Source: Xylophilus rhododendri
GTDB lineage: Bacteria; Pseudomonadota; Gammaproteobacteria; Burkholderiales; Burkholderiaceae_C
DNA length: 64,000 nt
Reading direction: 5' to 3'
Assembly (NCBI RefSeq): GCF_009906855.1
Contig: NZ_CP047650.1
Coordinates: forward strand, 5,208,001-5,272,000
Below, one piece after another: positions 44,167 to 53,323 of this stretch; the first letter of the stretch is position 1, and the number at the start of each line of letters is the position of its first letter. The notes below the pieces were generated by a model that had not been told where the DNA came from, ran no database searches, and saw only the letters and a list, made by a program, of their open reading frames with translations. Both the position numbers and the translations under genes were made by a program.

Positions 44167-45196
44167 AAAACAATTCGACGTCGTTCTGCGCGGCCTCTGT
44201 TGCCTGCAACTGGCCGCCCTTCATCAACTCTTCGTAGTAGCAGACCAGGTTGCGGCCGTTTTCCTTGGCGTGGTAGAGCGCCTGATCGGCATGGCCCATG
44301 ATCTCCACCGGCGCGCCGGCATTGGCGCTGGTGAAGCCCACGCTGATCGTCACCCGCCCGACCTGCGGAAAGCGGAACTGCTCGATGTTCGTGCGCAGCC
44401 GATTGAAGATGAGCCGCGCCTGCTCCAGCGAGGCCTGGCGCAGCAGCACCACGAACTCCTCGCCGCCGAAGCGGAAGATGCGGTCCTGGCTGCGGAAGGA
44501 GGACTTCAGCAGATTGGCCACCAGGATCAGCACCTCGTCGCCATACACATGGCCGAAGCGGTCGTTGACCTGCTTGAAGTGGTCGATGTCGATGACGGCC
44601 AGCCAGTGCGCCTCGGTGGAGTCCTCGCCGGCGGCCGCGGCCGTGCCGGCATCGCGGGTATGGCGGGAGAACTGCTCGTCGAAGGTCTTGCGGTTGAACA
44701 GGCCGGTGAGGGCGTCGCGTTCGCTGTAGTCGAGCAGGCTCTGGTAGTTGCGGTAGACCTCGACGATGCCGTTGATCACGTCCAGCGTCTGCTGGGTGTA
44801 GGCGGTGTCGGTGGCGATCTCCAGGCAGGCCACGGTGCGGTCGTTGAGCTGCACCGGGAACCACAGCCGATAGCTGCCGTCCGCATAGGTGTGCTGCACG
44901 CTGTTGCTGCGCTGCTCCAGACCCTTGACCAGTTCGGGGTAGCTGGCCAGCGGCAGGCACTGTTCCTCGCACACGGCGGGGCGGTCCGGCGCCACCATCT
45001 CGCCGTCCAGCAGCAGGGTGAAGGCCCGTACATAGGTGACGTCCTTCTCGACGAAGAACTCCAGCTTGCGCACCTCCCGCATGCCCACCAGATGCCGCAG
45101 CGCCGAGATGACCGAATACTCGAGCCGCGTGTGGTCACGGTGGCCGGTGATCTCGATGAGGTGCTGAAGGATCGGTGAGGGATTGGTTGGTGTCAT
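44165..45196 (-). CDS. cytosolic diguanylate cyclase (GAF-like sensor plus GGEEF)
   Basis: 343-aa soluble protein without membrane segments. An N-terminal GAF-like region (about 20-170) precedes a GGDEF-family domain whose active site is GGEEF in FRFGGEEFVVLL. The I-site RSQD stands five residues before it, so product inhibition should be intact. ATG 45196 (MTPTNPSPILQHLIEITG) is the first start consistent with the domain. It lies 188 bp below trmB on the same strand. Confidence 0.9.
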   Translation of the reverse strand: MTPTNPSPILQHLIEITGHRDHTRLEYSVISALRHLVGMREVRKLEFFVEKDVTYVRAFTLLLDGEMVAPDRPAVCEEQCLPLASYPELVKGLEQRSNSVQHTYADGSYRLWFPVQLNDRTVACLEIATDTAYTQQTLDVINGIVEVYRNYQSLLDYSERDALTGLFNRKTFDEQFSRHTRDAGTAAAAGEDSTEAHWLAVIDIDHFKQVNDRFGHVYGDEVLILVANLLKSSFRSQDRIFRFGGEEFVVLLRQASLEQARLIFNRLRTNIEQFRFPQVGRVTISVGFTSANAGAPVEIMGHADQALYHAKENGRNLVCYYEELMKGGQLQATEAAQNDVELF

Positions 45197-45384
45197 CAGC
45201 GGCGATACGCATGCGCCGGATGGCCAGCGTTCGATTCCAGGTCGGACTGTTCCCATGCACTTTGCGTACCCGATCCTGTTTGCCAGGAAGGCATGTACGC
45301 ATCTGAATCGAAGATGATCGCATGTGCTGCGGGCCGGCCGCAAGTCTGCAGCCACTCACCCACGGGGATGTCGGCGCCGGGCCG

Positions 45385-46149
45385 TCAGGCCTTGCGGAAC
45401 ACCAGGTCCCACACGCCGTGGCCCAGGCGCAGACCGCGGTTCTCGAACTTGGTCAGCGGCCGGTAGCCCGGGCGCTCGGCATAGGCCTCTGCCGTGTTGG
45501 CCAGTTGCGGCTCGGCCGACAGCACTTCGAGCATCTGCTCGGCGTAGGGCTGCCAGTCGGTCGCGCAGTGCAGGTAGCCGCCGGGCGCCAGGCGGCTGGC
45601 CAGGCGTGCGATCAAGCCGGGCTGCACCAGGCGGCGCTTGTGGTGGCGCTTCTTGTGCCAGGGGTCGGGAAAGAAGATGTGCACGCCGGCCAGCATGCCG
45701 GGCTGCAGCAGGTGGTCGATGACCTCGACCGCGTCGTGCCGCAGGATGCGGATGTTGTGCAGGTCCTGTTCGCCGATGCGCTTGAGCAGGGCGCCGACGC
45801 CGGGCTCGTGCACCTCGCAGCACAGGAAGTTGTCGTCCGGCCGCACGGCGGCGATGTGGGCGGTGGCTTCGCCCATGCCGAAGCCGATCTCCAGGATCAG
45901 CGGCGCGGTGCGGCTGAAGGCGGCGGCGGGATCGAAGGCGCCTGGCCGATACGGCAGCAGGAACTTGCCGCCCAGCTCCGACAGCGCGCGCGCCTGGCCG
46001 GTGGTGGTGCGGCCGGTGCGCAGCACGAAGCTCTTGATGGTCTTGCGGTAGACCGGGGCCGCGGCCTCGCCAAGGGGTGCTGCTGGGGTGTCGGGCGCCG
46101 GGGCGGCGGGCGAAAGGGGGGTCTCGGAAGAGTCGGAAGAGGCGTTCAC
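45385..46149 (-). CDS. trmB: tRNA (guanine46-N7)-methyltransferase
   Basis: 254-aa SAM-dependent enzyme making m7G46 in tRNA. SAM motif [10 protein letters not shown], then the diagnostic [15 protein letters not shown]. The GTG at 46149 is chosen because it overlaps the gluQ stop as GTGA (translational coupling) and no ATG precedes motif I. The first 30 residues are Pro/Ala-rich and probably disordered. Confidence 0.95.
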   Translation of the reverse strand: MNASSDSSETPLSPAAPAPDTPAAPLGEAAAPVYRKTIKSFVLRTGRTTTGQARALSELGGKFLLPYRPGAFDPAAAFSRTAPLILEIGFGMGEATAHIAAVRPDDNFLCCEVHEPGVGALLKRIGEQDLHNIRILRHDAVEVIDHLLQPGMLAGVHIFFPDPWHKKRHHKRRLVQPGLIARLASRLAPGGYLHCATDWQPYAEQMLEVLSAEPQLANTAEAYAERPGYRPLTKFENRGLRLGHGVWDLVFRKA

Positions 46150-47054
46150 CCCTGGATTGTAGAAGGCGCGATCCAGGCGGCCCGCCAGGGTTCCACCCAG
46201 CCCGCCAGCAGTTCGGCCGGGCCGCGCCCGGACTGCGGCAGGGGCAGGCCCAGCAGGCGGGCGGCGGCGCTTAATGCCTCGCCGGGGCGGCTCTCGTCGA
46301 AGGCCTCGGCGCCGTTCTGCTTGGACAGCTTCTCGCCGTCCGGCGCCAGCACCAGCGGGGTGTGCAGGTAACGCGGCGTGGGCACGCCCAGCGCCTGCTG
46401 CAGCAGGATCTGGCGGGCGGTGTTGTCGAGCAGGTCCTGGCCGCGCACCACGTCGCTCACGCCTTGCCAGGCGTCGTCCACGACCACGGCCAACTGGTAG
46501 GCCCACAGCCCGTCGGCGCGGCGCAGCACGAAGTCGCCGACCTCCTGCTCCACGTCCTGCGACTGCGGGCCGGCGGCGCGGTCGGTCCATCGCAGCGGGG
46601 CTGCGGCCCGGTCGGTGCGCAGCCGCCAGGCCCGGGCCGTACGGCCCTGCAGGCCGTCGCGGCAGGTGCCGGGATAGGGCAGGGCGGCATGGCGGCGGTG
46701 CACGATGCCGCGCGCCGCCTGGGCGCGGGCGATGTCCTGGCGCGAGCAGGCGCAGGGGTAGGCCAGGCCGGCGTTCAGCAGACCGTCGAGCGCGGCCTGG
46801 TAGGCGGCGCCGCGGCTGGTCTGGCGCACCGGCGTTTCGTCGGGCAGCAGAGCGCAGGCCTGCAGCTGCGCCAGGATGCGTTCGGCCGCGCCGGGCACGC
46901 AGCGCGGGGTGTCCACGTCCTCGATGCGCACCAGCCAGCGGCCGCCGTGCGCGCGCGCATCCAGCCAGCTGGCCAGGGCGGCGACCAGCGATCCGGCATG
47001 CAGCGGACCGGTGGGCGAGGGCGCGAAACGCCCGACATATGCCCGGCCGCTCAC
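46146..47054 (-). CDS. gluQ: glutamyl-Q tRNA(Asp) synthetase
   Basis: 302-aa truncated GluRS paralogue (GluQ-RS) that attaches glutamate to queuosine of tRNA-Asp. The HIGH-like motif is [11 protein letters not shown], the zinc-ligand region contains CACSRQ and a later CRDG, and the KMSKS-like motif is KLSKQN. It lacks an anticodon-binding domain, as expected. The GTG at 47054 is chosen since it overlaps the lysR stop (GTGA) and gives the normal N-terminus [15 protein letters not shown]. Two tRNA-modification genes are thus coupled to a LysR gene. Confidence 0.93.
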   Translation of the reverse strand: MSGRAYVGRFAPSPTGPLHAGSLVAALASWLDARAHGGRWLVRIEDVDTPRCVPGAAERILAQLQACALLPDETPVRQTSRGAAYQAALDGLLNAGLAYPCACSRQDIARAQAARGIVHRRHAALPYPGTCRDGLQGRTARAWRLRTDRAAAPLRWTDRAAGPQSQDVEQEVGDFVLRRADGLWAYQLAVVVDDAWQGVSDVVRGQDLLDNTARQILLQQALGVPTPRYLHTPLVLAPDGEKLSKQNGAEAFDESRPGEALSAAARLLGLPLPQSGRGPAELLAGWVEPWRAAWIAPSTIQG

Positions 47055-47995
47055 GCCAGCGCCTCCGGCTGACGCGGCCGGTCCAGCAGCGCGGCGCGGG
47101 TGGCCGGGCTTTCCAGCTGCTGCAGCCACCACTGCAGGGCGCGGCCGGGGCTGTTGCCGCGCCAGGCATAACCGACGTGATAGATACGCGGCGGCCGGTC
47201 CAGCTTCTTTTCCACCAGCCGGCCCGAACTCACGAAAGGCCGCGCCAGCGGAGCGGGAATGGCGCCCGCCCCCAGCCCGCGCAGCTGGGCATCGAGCTTG
47301 GCCTGCATCGAGGGCACGGTCAGCACCTCCTGCCCCGCGAACAGGCCGACGGTGGCGGCATCGCCGCGCTGCACCGTATCGGCCACCGCCACCGCGCGGT
47401 GGGCCCGCAGATGGGCATCGCTCAGCAGGCCGGACACCTCGGCCAGCGGATGGTGCGGCGCCACCACGTAGATGAACTCCACCGAGCCCAGCGGCCGGAA
47501 GTTCAGCGACGAGCTGTTGGCCATGTCCACATTCACCCCGATCGCCAGATCCGCCTGCCCCAGGTTGAGCGCCTGCAGCGTGCCGGTGAGGATCTCGTCG
47601 CGCAGCTTGAGCTGCGTCGGCGGCGCCTGGCCGAAGAAGGCCTCGGTCAGCTCCATCACCGTGACCCGTTCGATCAGGCCATCGACGGCGATGGTGAGTT
47701 GCGGCTCCCAGCCCGTGGCCACGCGGCGCACCCGGTTGGCCACCGCGTCGATCTCGTCGAGCAGGCGCGCGCCCTCGCGCAGCAGCTCGGTGCCGGCGGC
47801 GGTCAGGCGCGCCTGGCGCGAGCTGCGGTCGAAGAGCAGGGCGTCCAGCGCGTCTTCCACCTGGCGCACCCGATAGGTGAGCGCGCTGGGCACCAGGCCC
47901 AGGCTGCGGGCGGCGGCGGCGAAGCTGCCTTCCCGGGCGATGGCCTGCAGCAGGGACAGGGTGTCGGGCGTCAGCACATCGCGGGCGGATTGCAT
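47051..47995 (-). CDS. LysR family regulator divergent from pirin (YhaJ-like)
   Basis: 314-aa LysR regulator: helix-turn-helix at about 17-60 ([27 protein letters not shown]) and an effector domain from about 95. It is divergent from the pirin-WrbA-pirin operon, the arrangement seen for E. coli yhaJ-yhaK, so it probably controls that operon in response to an aromatic or quinone compound. Its stop overlaps the gluQ start. Confidence 0.92.
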   Translation of the reverse strand: MQSARDVLTPDTLSLLQAIAREGSFAAAARSLGLVPSALTYRVRQVEDALDALLFDRSSRQARLTAAGTELLREGARLLDEIDAVANRVRRVATGWEPQLTIAVDGLIERVTVMELTEAFFGQAPPTQLKLRDEILTGTLQALNLGQADLAIGVNVDMANSSSLNFRPLGSVEFIYVVAPHHPLAEVSGLLSDAHLRAHRAVAVADTVQRGDAATVGLFAGQEVLTVPSMQAKLDAQLRGLGAGAIPAPLARPFVSSGRLVEKKLDRPPRIYHVGYAWRGNSPGRALQWWLQQLESPATRAALLDRPRQPEALA

Positions 47996-48012
47996 CGATC
48001 AGGGCTTGGGAG

Positions 48013-48027
48013 TTCGAATTTTTTGAA
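48013..48027. promoter_or_regulatory. LysR-type operator candidate
   Basis: TTCGAATTTTTTGAA carries TTC/GAA arms and a T-N11-A core. It sits 18 bp upstream of lysR in the lysR-pirin gap, where such regulators bind. Confidence 0.5.
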
Positions 48028-48122
48028 TGATGCCATCAAAAGCGGAGCACCCCGGCGGCGGCTGCCGGTCCTAAAGTTTGTCCATCGCGGCACAACGCCG
48101 CAGCTACATGCAGGAGTCAGAC

Positions 48123-48824
48123 ATGCTCACCATCCGTCCTTCGAACGAGCGCGGCTATGCCGACCACGGCTGGCTCAAGTCCTTCCACAGCTTTTCCTTC
48201 GCCGGCTACTACGATCCTCAACACATGGGCTTCGGCAACCTGCGGGTGATCAACGAGGACCGGGTGGCGGCCGGCGGCGGCTTCGGCACCCATGGCCACC
48301 GCGACATGGAAATCATCAGCTATGTGCTCGACGGCGAACTCGCCCACCGCGACAGCATGGGCAACGTCAAGGGCATCCCGCCCGGCGACGTGCAGCGCAT
48401 GAGCGCCGGCAGCGGCGTGCAGCACAGCGAGTTCAACCATGCCGAAGGCAAGCAGACGCATTTCCTGCAGATCTGGATCGAGCCCGACAAACGCGGCATC
48501 CCGCCGAGCTACGAGCAGAAGGCCTTTCCCACCGAGGAGAAGCGCGGCCGGCTGCGCCTGGTGGCCTCGTCGGACGGCCAGGACGGCTCGGTGCACATCA
48601 ACGCCGACGCCGCGCTCTATGCCGGCCTGTTCGACGGCGCCGAATCCGCCCAGGTGACGATCGATCCGAAACGCAAGGCCTATGTGCACCTGGTGCGCGG
48701 CGAGGCCAGCGTCAACGGCGTGGAGCTGCATGCCGGCGACGCCGCGATGATCGAGGCCGAGGCCTCGGTCAGGATCGACCACGGCCGCGATGCCGAAGTG
48801 CTGGTCTTCGACCTGGCCGCCTGA
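48123..48824 (+). CDS. pirin family protein (first copy)
   Basis: 233-aa bicupin of the YhaK-like pirin group. Metal ligands are complete: two His in GTHGHRDMEII, His and Glu in GVQHSEFNH. Such proteins can oxidise quercetin-like flavonoids or act as redox sensors. AGGAGT lies before the ATG. First gene of a pirin-flavodoxin-pirin operon facing a LysR regulator. Confidence 0.93.
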   Translation: MLTIRPSNERGYADHGWLKSFHSFSFAGYYDPQHMGFGNLRVINEDRVAAGGGFGTHGHRDMEIISYVLDGELAHRDSMGNVKGIPPGDVQRMSAGSGVQHSEFNHAEGKQTHFLQIWIEPDKRGIPPSYEQKAFPTEEKRGRLRLVASSDGQDGSVHINADAALYAGLFDGAESAQVTIDPKRKAYVHLVRGEASVNGVELHAGDAAMIEAEASVRIDHGRDAEVLVFDLAA

Positions 48825-48912
48825 AGCATCGCGTGAATATTGCTATGGTCGGCGCCGACGCCGGCCCTGGCGCCCGTCTTTTTTTTCGACCAGTCCAACA
48901 GGGAGTTTTTCC

Positions 48913-49473
48913 ATGACCCGTACCGTTGTCGTCTTCCATTCCGGCTATGGCCATACCCAGCGCCTGGCGCAGTCCGTCGCAGAAGGCGCGGGCGCCGAAC
49001 TGATCGCCATCGACGCCGAAGGCAACCTGCCCGAAGGCGGCTGGGAGACCCTGGCCGCGGCCGACGCCATCATCTTCGGCTCGCCGACCTACATGGGCGG
49101 CGCGAGCTGGCAGTTCAAGAAGTTCGCCGACGCGTCGTCCAAGCCCTGGTTCGGCCGCGCCTGGCAGGACAAGGTCTTCGGCGGCTTCACCAACAGCGCC
49201 AGCCTCAACGGCGACAAGGGCTCGACCCTGGCCTACTTCGTCACCCTGGCCTCGCAGCACGGCGGCGTCTGGGTCAGCCTGGGCAAGCTGCCCTCGAACG
49301 CCAAGGCGGCGCAGCGCAACGACGTGAACAACCTGGGCGGCTCCATCGGCGCTCTGGCGCAGAGCCCGTCGGACGCCAGCGTGGCCGAGATGCTGCCGGG
49401 CGACCTGGAAACCGGCCGCCTCTACGGCGAGCGCGTGGCTTCCATCGCCGCCCGCCTGAGCAAGGCGGCCTGA
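48913..49473 (+). CDS. WrbA-like flavodoxin family quinone reductase
   Basis: 186-aa flavodoxin-fold protein with the FMN phosphate loop HSGYGHTQRLAQSV at residues 8-21, then FGSPTYMGG and the GGFTNSAS block. It probably reduces quinones by two electrons with NAD(P)H. It lies 88 bp after the first pirin and 2 bp before the second, suggesting a shared response to quinone or aromatic stress. Confidence 0.9.
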   Translation: MTRTVVVFHSGYGHTQRLAQSVAEGAGAELIAIDAEGNLPEGGWETLAAADAIIFGSPTYMGGASWQFKKFADASSKPWFGRAWQDKVFGGFTNSASLNGDKGSTLAYFVTLASQHGGVWVSLGKLPSNAKAAQRNDVNNLGGSIGALAQSPSDASVAEMLPGDLETGRLYGERVASIAARLSKAA

Positions 49474-49475
49474 GC

Positions 49476-50369
49476 ATGAGCGCCGCCTCTGCGGACCATC
49501 TCACCCTGGTTCCCAAGTCGCACGACCTGGGCGGTGGTTTCGTGGTGCGGCGCACCTTGCCGGCCGCGGCCAAACGCTCGGTCGGCCCCTTCATCTTCTT
49601 CGACCACTTCGGGCCTGCCGAAGAACGGCCGGAGGAGCTGCACGACGTGCGGCCGCATCCGCATATCGGGCTGGCCACGGTGACCTATCTGTTCGAGGGT
49701 GCGATCCACCACCGCGACAGCATCGGCTCCGACCAGGTCATCGAGCCCGGCGCCGTCAACTGGATGAGTGCCGGCCGCGGCATCGTGCATTCGGAGCGCC
49801 GGCCCGAGCGGCTCCAGCACAGCATCTACACCAACCACGGCCTGCAGCTGTGGGCGGCGCTGCCGGCGGCGCTGGAGGAGTCCGATCCTTCCTTCACCCA
49901 TGTGGCCGCGGCCGAGATCCCGGCGCTGGTGCGCTACGGTGTGGCGATCCGGGTGCTGATCGGCGAGGTCTTCGGCGTGAAGTCGCCGGTGCCGGCGGCC
50001 GGCGGCACGGTGTTCCTCGATATCGAAATGCCCGTCGGCGGACGGCTGGAGCTGCCGGCGCTGGCCCAGGAACTGGCGGTCTATCCGGTCGCCGGCAGCG
50101 TCACGGTGGATGGCGAGGCCTTGCCGACTGCTTCGATGTCGGTGCTGCCGCCCGACAGCGGCGCCCTGCTGGAAGCCGCCGCGCCGGTGCGCCTGGTGGT
50201 GGTCGGCGGCGATGCCCTGCTCGAACACCGCTACCTGTGGTGGAACTTCGTCTCCACCCGCAAGGAACGGGTGCGCCAGGCCGCGCAGGACTGGGCGGCC
50301 GGCGCCATGGGCGAGGTGCCGGGCGACATCGAATTCATCCCGCTGCCCGACCGGCCCCTGCCGGCCTGA
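49476..50369 (+). CDS. pirin family protein (second copy)
   Basis: 297-aa pirin with N-terminal cupin ligands in VRPHPHIGLATVTYLF and GRGIVHSERRP, and a C-terminal pirin domain ending in the EHRYLWWNFVSTRKERV block typical of classical pirins. It differs in class from the first copy, so this is not a recent tandem duplication. Starts 2 bp after the WrbA-like gene. Convergent, end to end, with the GDSL gene. Confidence 0.93.
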   Translation: MSAASADHLTLVPKSHDLGGGFVVRRTLPAAAKRSVGPFIFFDHFGPAEERPEELHDVRPHPHIGLATVTYLFEGAIHHRDSIGSDQVIEPGAVNWMSAGRGIVHSERRPERLQHSIYTNHGLQLWAALPAALEESDPSFTHVAAAEIPALVRYGVAIRVLIGEVFGVKSPVPAAGGTVFLDIEMPVGGRLELPALAQELAVYPVAGSVTVDGEALPTASMSVLPPDSGALLEAAAPVRLVVVGGDALLEHRYLWWNFVSTRKERVRQAAQDWAAGAMGEVPGDIEFIPLPDRPLPA

Positions 50370-51422
50370 TCAGATCCCGCGGGCGCTCAGCTGCGCCTCG
50401 ACGAAGCCGGCGAGCAGCGCCTGCATGCGGCTGGCCGGATGCAGGTGGTCGGCGAACATGTACGTCTGGTCCGCCTGCGGCGCGACCAGGGTGCTGGCCG
50501 AGCAGAGCAGCGCCCAGCCATGGTTCTCCACGAAGGCCTGCGGATCGGGCACGCCCAGCTGCGCCGCCTCGTTCAGGATGGCCGGCAGGCTGCAGGCCAC
50601 ATCGGTGTTGGCGACCTGGAAGCCGTATTGCCGGTAACGCGCCAGCGCGTCGGCGTAGAAGCCGTAGGCATCGATCAACACGAAATGCGCCGGCTTGGGC
50701 TGGACGCCCAACTGGGCCTGCAGGGTGTCGTTGAACAGCTGGGTCATCTGCGAGAGCGCGCCCGCCAGGTCCGGGTTCTGCACCGCGAAAGGCGAGGCGC
50801 CGATATCGGACATGTTCAGCACCGCGATGTTCTGGCCGCCGGCCGCGGCCACACGGTCCACCAGCCGCGCCAGATCGGTGGCGGCAGCGGCGACCAGCGG
50901 CGCCACGGCGTCCTGCGGGATATAGCCGTAAGCCGCGGCAATCACGGCATGGATAATGTCGTTGCCGCCTCCCTGCAACAGAATCAGCTGATTGGGGTTG
51001 AAGCCGCCATAGGCCGAAAGGTAATGGTCGAGCTGGCTGGTGAGCGGTTGCGCGAGCGAGTCCGAATAATCGCTGGCGCCCGGCGCCGAAACCCGTGCGC
51101 CGCCCTGTGCGAAACCCAGGCCCTGCAGATTCACCGGCGCATCGCCGAAACCGCCCTGCAGCGCTGGCGTGAGCCGGTCGCCATAGTAGGCGGCGACCAG
51201 TTCGGTCCAGACGGCGCCCGGGTTGGTGGTGTAGCGCCCGGCCGCGAAGCGCAGCGGGCCGACCGGGGGGCTGCCGTTGACGGCATAGGTGCCCACATCC
51301 GACAGGCTGTCCCCGAAGGAGACCACCTGCCGCGGCGGGCTGACATATGCGTCTCCATCGGAGCCGCCGCATGCCGCGAGAAAATGAACCAGGACGAATG
51401 TTGCCAGAAGCCGGATTTTCAT
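50370..51422 (-). CDS. GDSL/SGNH esterase lipoprotein
   Basis: 350-aa hydrolase with a lipoprotein signal (lipobox LAAC near residue 18, then GGSDGD). Catalytic blocks: GDSLSDVG (nucleophile Ser), GGGNDI, and DHLHPA (Asp-His). It is likely tethered to the outer membrane or periplasm and cleaves ester bonds in lipids or polysaccharides. ATG 51422 is preferred over a start at 51467 because it gives the lipobox at normal distance and has GGAG seven bases upstream. That ribosome site lies within an inverted repeat. Confidence 0.9.
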   Translation of the reverse strand: MKIRLLATFVLVHFLAACGGSDGDAYVSPPRQVVSFGDSLSDVGTYAVNGSPPVGPLRFAAGRYTTNPGAVWTELVAAYYGDRLTPALQGGFGDAPVNLQGLGFAQGGARVSAPGASDYSDSLAQPLTSQLDHYLSAYGGFNPNQLILLQGGGNDIIHAVIAAAYGYIPQDAVAPLVAAAATDLARLVDRVAAAGGQNIAVLNMSDIGASPFAVQNPDLAGALSQMTQLFNDTLQAQLGVQPKPAHFVLIDAYGFYADALARYRQYGFQVANTDVACSLPAILNEAAQLGVPDPQAFVENHGWALLCSASTLVAPQADQTYMFADHLHPASRMQALLAGFVEAQLSARGI

Positions 51423-51424
51423 CG

Positions 51425-51456
51425 GTTTACTCCAGTTGGGTCGCTGGAATGTAAAC
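51425..51456 (-). promoter_or_regulatory. leader hairpin covering the Shine-Dalgarno of the GDSL gene
   Basis: On the minus strand GTTTAC-ATT-CCAG, an 8-base loop, CTGG-A-GTAAAC: 10 base pairs with a small internal loop, ending 3 bases before the ATG. The GGAG ribosome site lies in the 3' arm, so folding would repress translation. The surrounding 51423-51559 is AT-rich and otherwise empty. Confidence 0.45.
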
Positions 51457-51559
51457 AGGAGGTTCAAGAAATAAGCGGGCTACATTCGAAAGATATTCTC
51501 AATAATGCAAGGATAAATATCCCGCGTTGGTCGATGTTATTTCCCGGCACTTGTCGTGT

Positions 51560-53197
51560 TCAAGCCAGGCGGGCTTCCTGCAGGTCCAGCTTGCGCACCA
51601 CCTCGCGGCAGACCTCGTCGGATATCTCGCGCCTGCGCGCCAGCCGGAACAGTTCCTCGCGCGAAGCCTGCAGCGCCGCCACATGCAGCACCTGGGCGAT
51701 GGCGCGCTGCTTGTCCCGGCGGGCGGCATCGGTGTCGCCCTCGGGCAGGGCGGCCTGCGGCGTCAGCGATTCGATGATGCGGCTGGCCACCTCGGTATAG
51801 AGCTGCGGATCGGTCTGGGGATGGGCCTCGACCAGCTGGCGCAGCTTCTTCTCGATGGCCACGATGCCGGCCCGCCGGGCCGCCTGGTGGGCCAGGTCCT
51901 GCTGGGCATGGTGCTCGGTCTCGGGCGGCACCTCCAGCCCGTTCAGCAGGCGCGGCAGGCCGATGCTGGCGACGATCAGCGAGACGATGATCACCGTCGC
52001 CGCCAGGAAGATCGCCAGGTCGCGCGCCGGAAAGGCCGAGCCGTCGGCCAGCGCCACCGGCAGCGTCAGCACGCCGGCCAGGGTGATGGCGCCGCGCACG
52101 CCGGCCAGCGACACCGCCGCGATCATGCGCAGGCTGGCCTTGGGCGCCTGCCGGCCGTGGCGGGCGGCCGTGCGCATGGAGATCTGCAGCGACACCCAGA
52201 CCCAGGCGAAACGCAGCAGCGCCAGCGCCGCGCTGATCGCCAGGGCGTAGGCCAGCAGCCACCAGGGATTTTCGTGGCCGGTCTGCTCCACCACGCCGAC
52301 CGCGCCGCGGAAGATGTCCGGCAACTGCTCGCCCAGCAGCACGAACATGATGCCGTTGAGCGCGAACTGCAGCGTGTTCCACACGGCAGTGCGCTGCACC
52401 CGGGTGACGGCCGAGGCCCGGCCCGACAGCTCGGCATAACTCATCATCACGCCGGCCGCCACGGCCGCCAGGATCTCGGAGGCATGCACCAGCGCCGCCG
52501 CCTCGTAGGCGCCGAAGGGGATCAGCAGGCTCATCAGGATCTGCGCGCCGGGCTCCTCGCCGAAGCGGCGCGAGAAGCGGTCGCGCGCCGCCGTCACCAG
52601 CCAGGTGAAACCGGCGCCCACCGCCAGCCCCGCCACCGCCACCCAGAGGAAGGACAGCGTGGCCGAGGCCAGCGAGAAGCTGCCGGTGACGGCCGCCGCC
52701 ACCGCGAAGCGGAAGGCCACCAGGCCGCTGGCATCGTTGAGCAGCGACTCGCCCTCCAGGATGTGCATCACCCGCGCCGGCATCGGCACCCGCGCGGTGA
52801 TGGCCGACACCGCCACCGGATCGGTCGGCGAGACGATGGCCGCCAGCGCGAAGGCCACCGGCCAGGGCACGGCCGGGATCATCCAGTGGATCAGCGCGCC
52901 CAGCCCGACCACGGTGAAGATCACCAGCCCGAAGGCCAGCTCCAGGATGGTGGCGCGGTCGCGGAACAGGCCTTCCTTCGGGATGCGCCAGCCGTCCAGG
53001 AAGAGGAGCGGCGGGATGAAGAGCAGCATGAAGAGCTCCGGCTCCAGCCGCACGCCGCGGCCGAACACACCGGCGATCACCGCCCCCATGGCGATCTGCA
53101 CCAGCGGCACCGGCACGGCCACCGGCAGCACCCGTACGGCGAATGCGCTGGCGATCACGGCCAGCAGCATGGCGAAGCTAATTCCCAAGGCATCCAA
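51560..53197 (-). CDS. CPA1 family Na+/H+ antiporter
   Basis: 545-aa cation/proton antiporter with about 12 helices in the first 430 residues and a soluble helical tail. The ion-binding motifs VSPTDPVAV and LEGESLLNDASG are intact, as is the AGVRGAITLAGVLTLP helix. Function is pH and Na+ homeostasis. Start ATG 53197. It is divergent from the MFS gene across 126 bp. Confidence 0.93.
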   Translation of the reverse strand: MDALGISFAMLLAVIASAFAVRVLPVAVPVPLVQIAMGAVIAGVFGRGVRLEPELFMLLFIPPLLFLDGWRIPKEGLFRDRATILELAFGLVIFTVVGLGALIHWMIPAVPWPVAFALAAIVSPTDPVAVSAITARVPMPARVMHILEGESLLNDASGLVAFRFAVAAAVTGSFSLASATLSFLWVAVAGLAVGAGFTWLVTAARDRFSRRFGEEPGAQILMSLLIPFGAYEAAALVHASEILAAVAAGVMMSYAELSGRASAVTRVQRTAVWNTLQFALNGIMFVLLGEQLPDIFRGAVGVVEQTGHENPWWLLAYALAISAALALLRFAWVWVSLQISMRTAARHGRQAPKASLRMIAAVSLAGVRGAITLAGVLTLPVALADGSAFPARDLAIFLAATVIIVSLIVASIGLPRLLNGLEVPPETEHHAQQDLAHQAARRAGIVAIEKKLRQLVEAHPQTDPQLYTEVASRIIESLTPQAALPEGDTDAARRDKQRAIAQVLHVAALQASREELFRLARRREISDEVCREVVRKLDLQEARLA

Positions 53198-53323
53198 ATC
53201 TGCGTTCCTCCAAAGAACCCGCGAGGCTACACGCTAGGGGAAACCCGAGGCGGATGGCTGCGTTCGGACACGCGGCGTTTACCGCCGGCCAAGACAATCG
53301 CCGGTCCCCACGCAGATGCCCCC

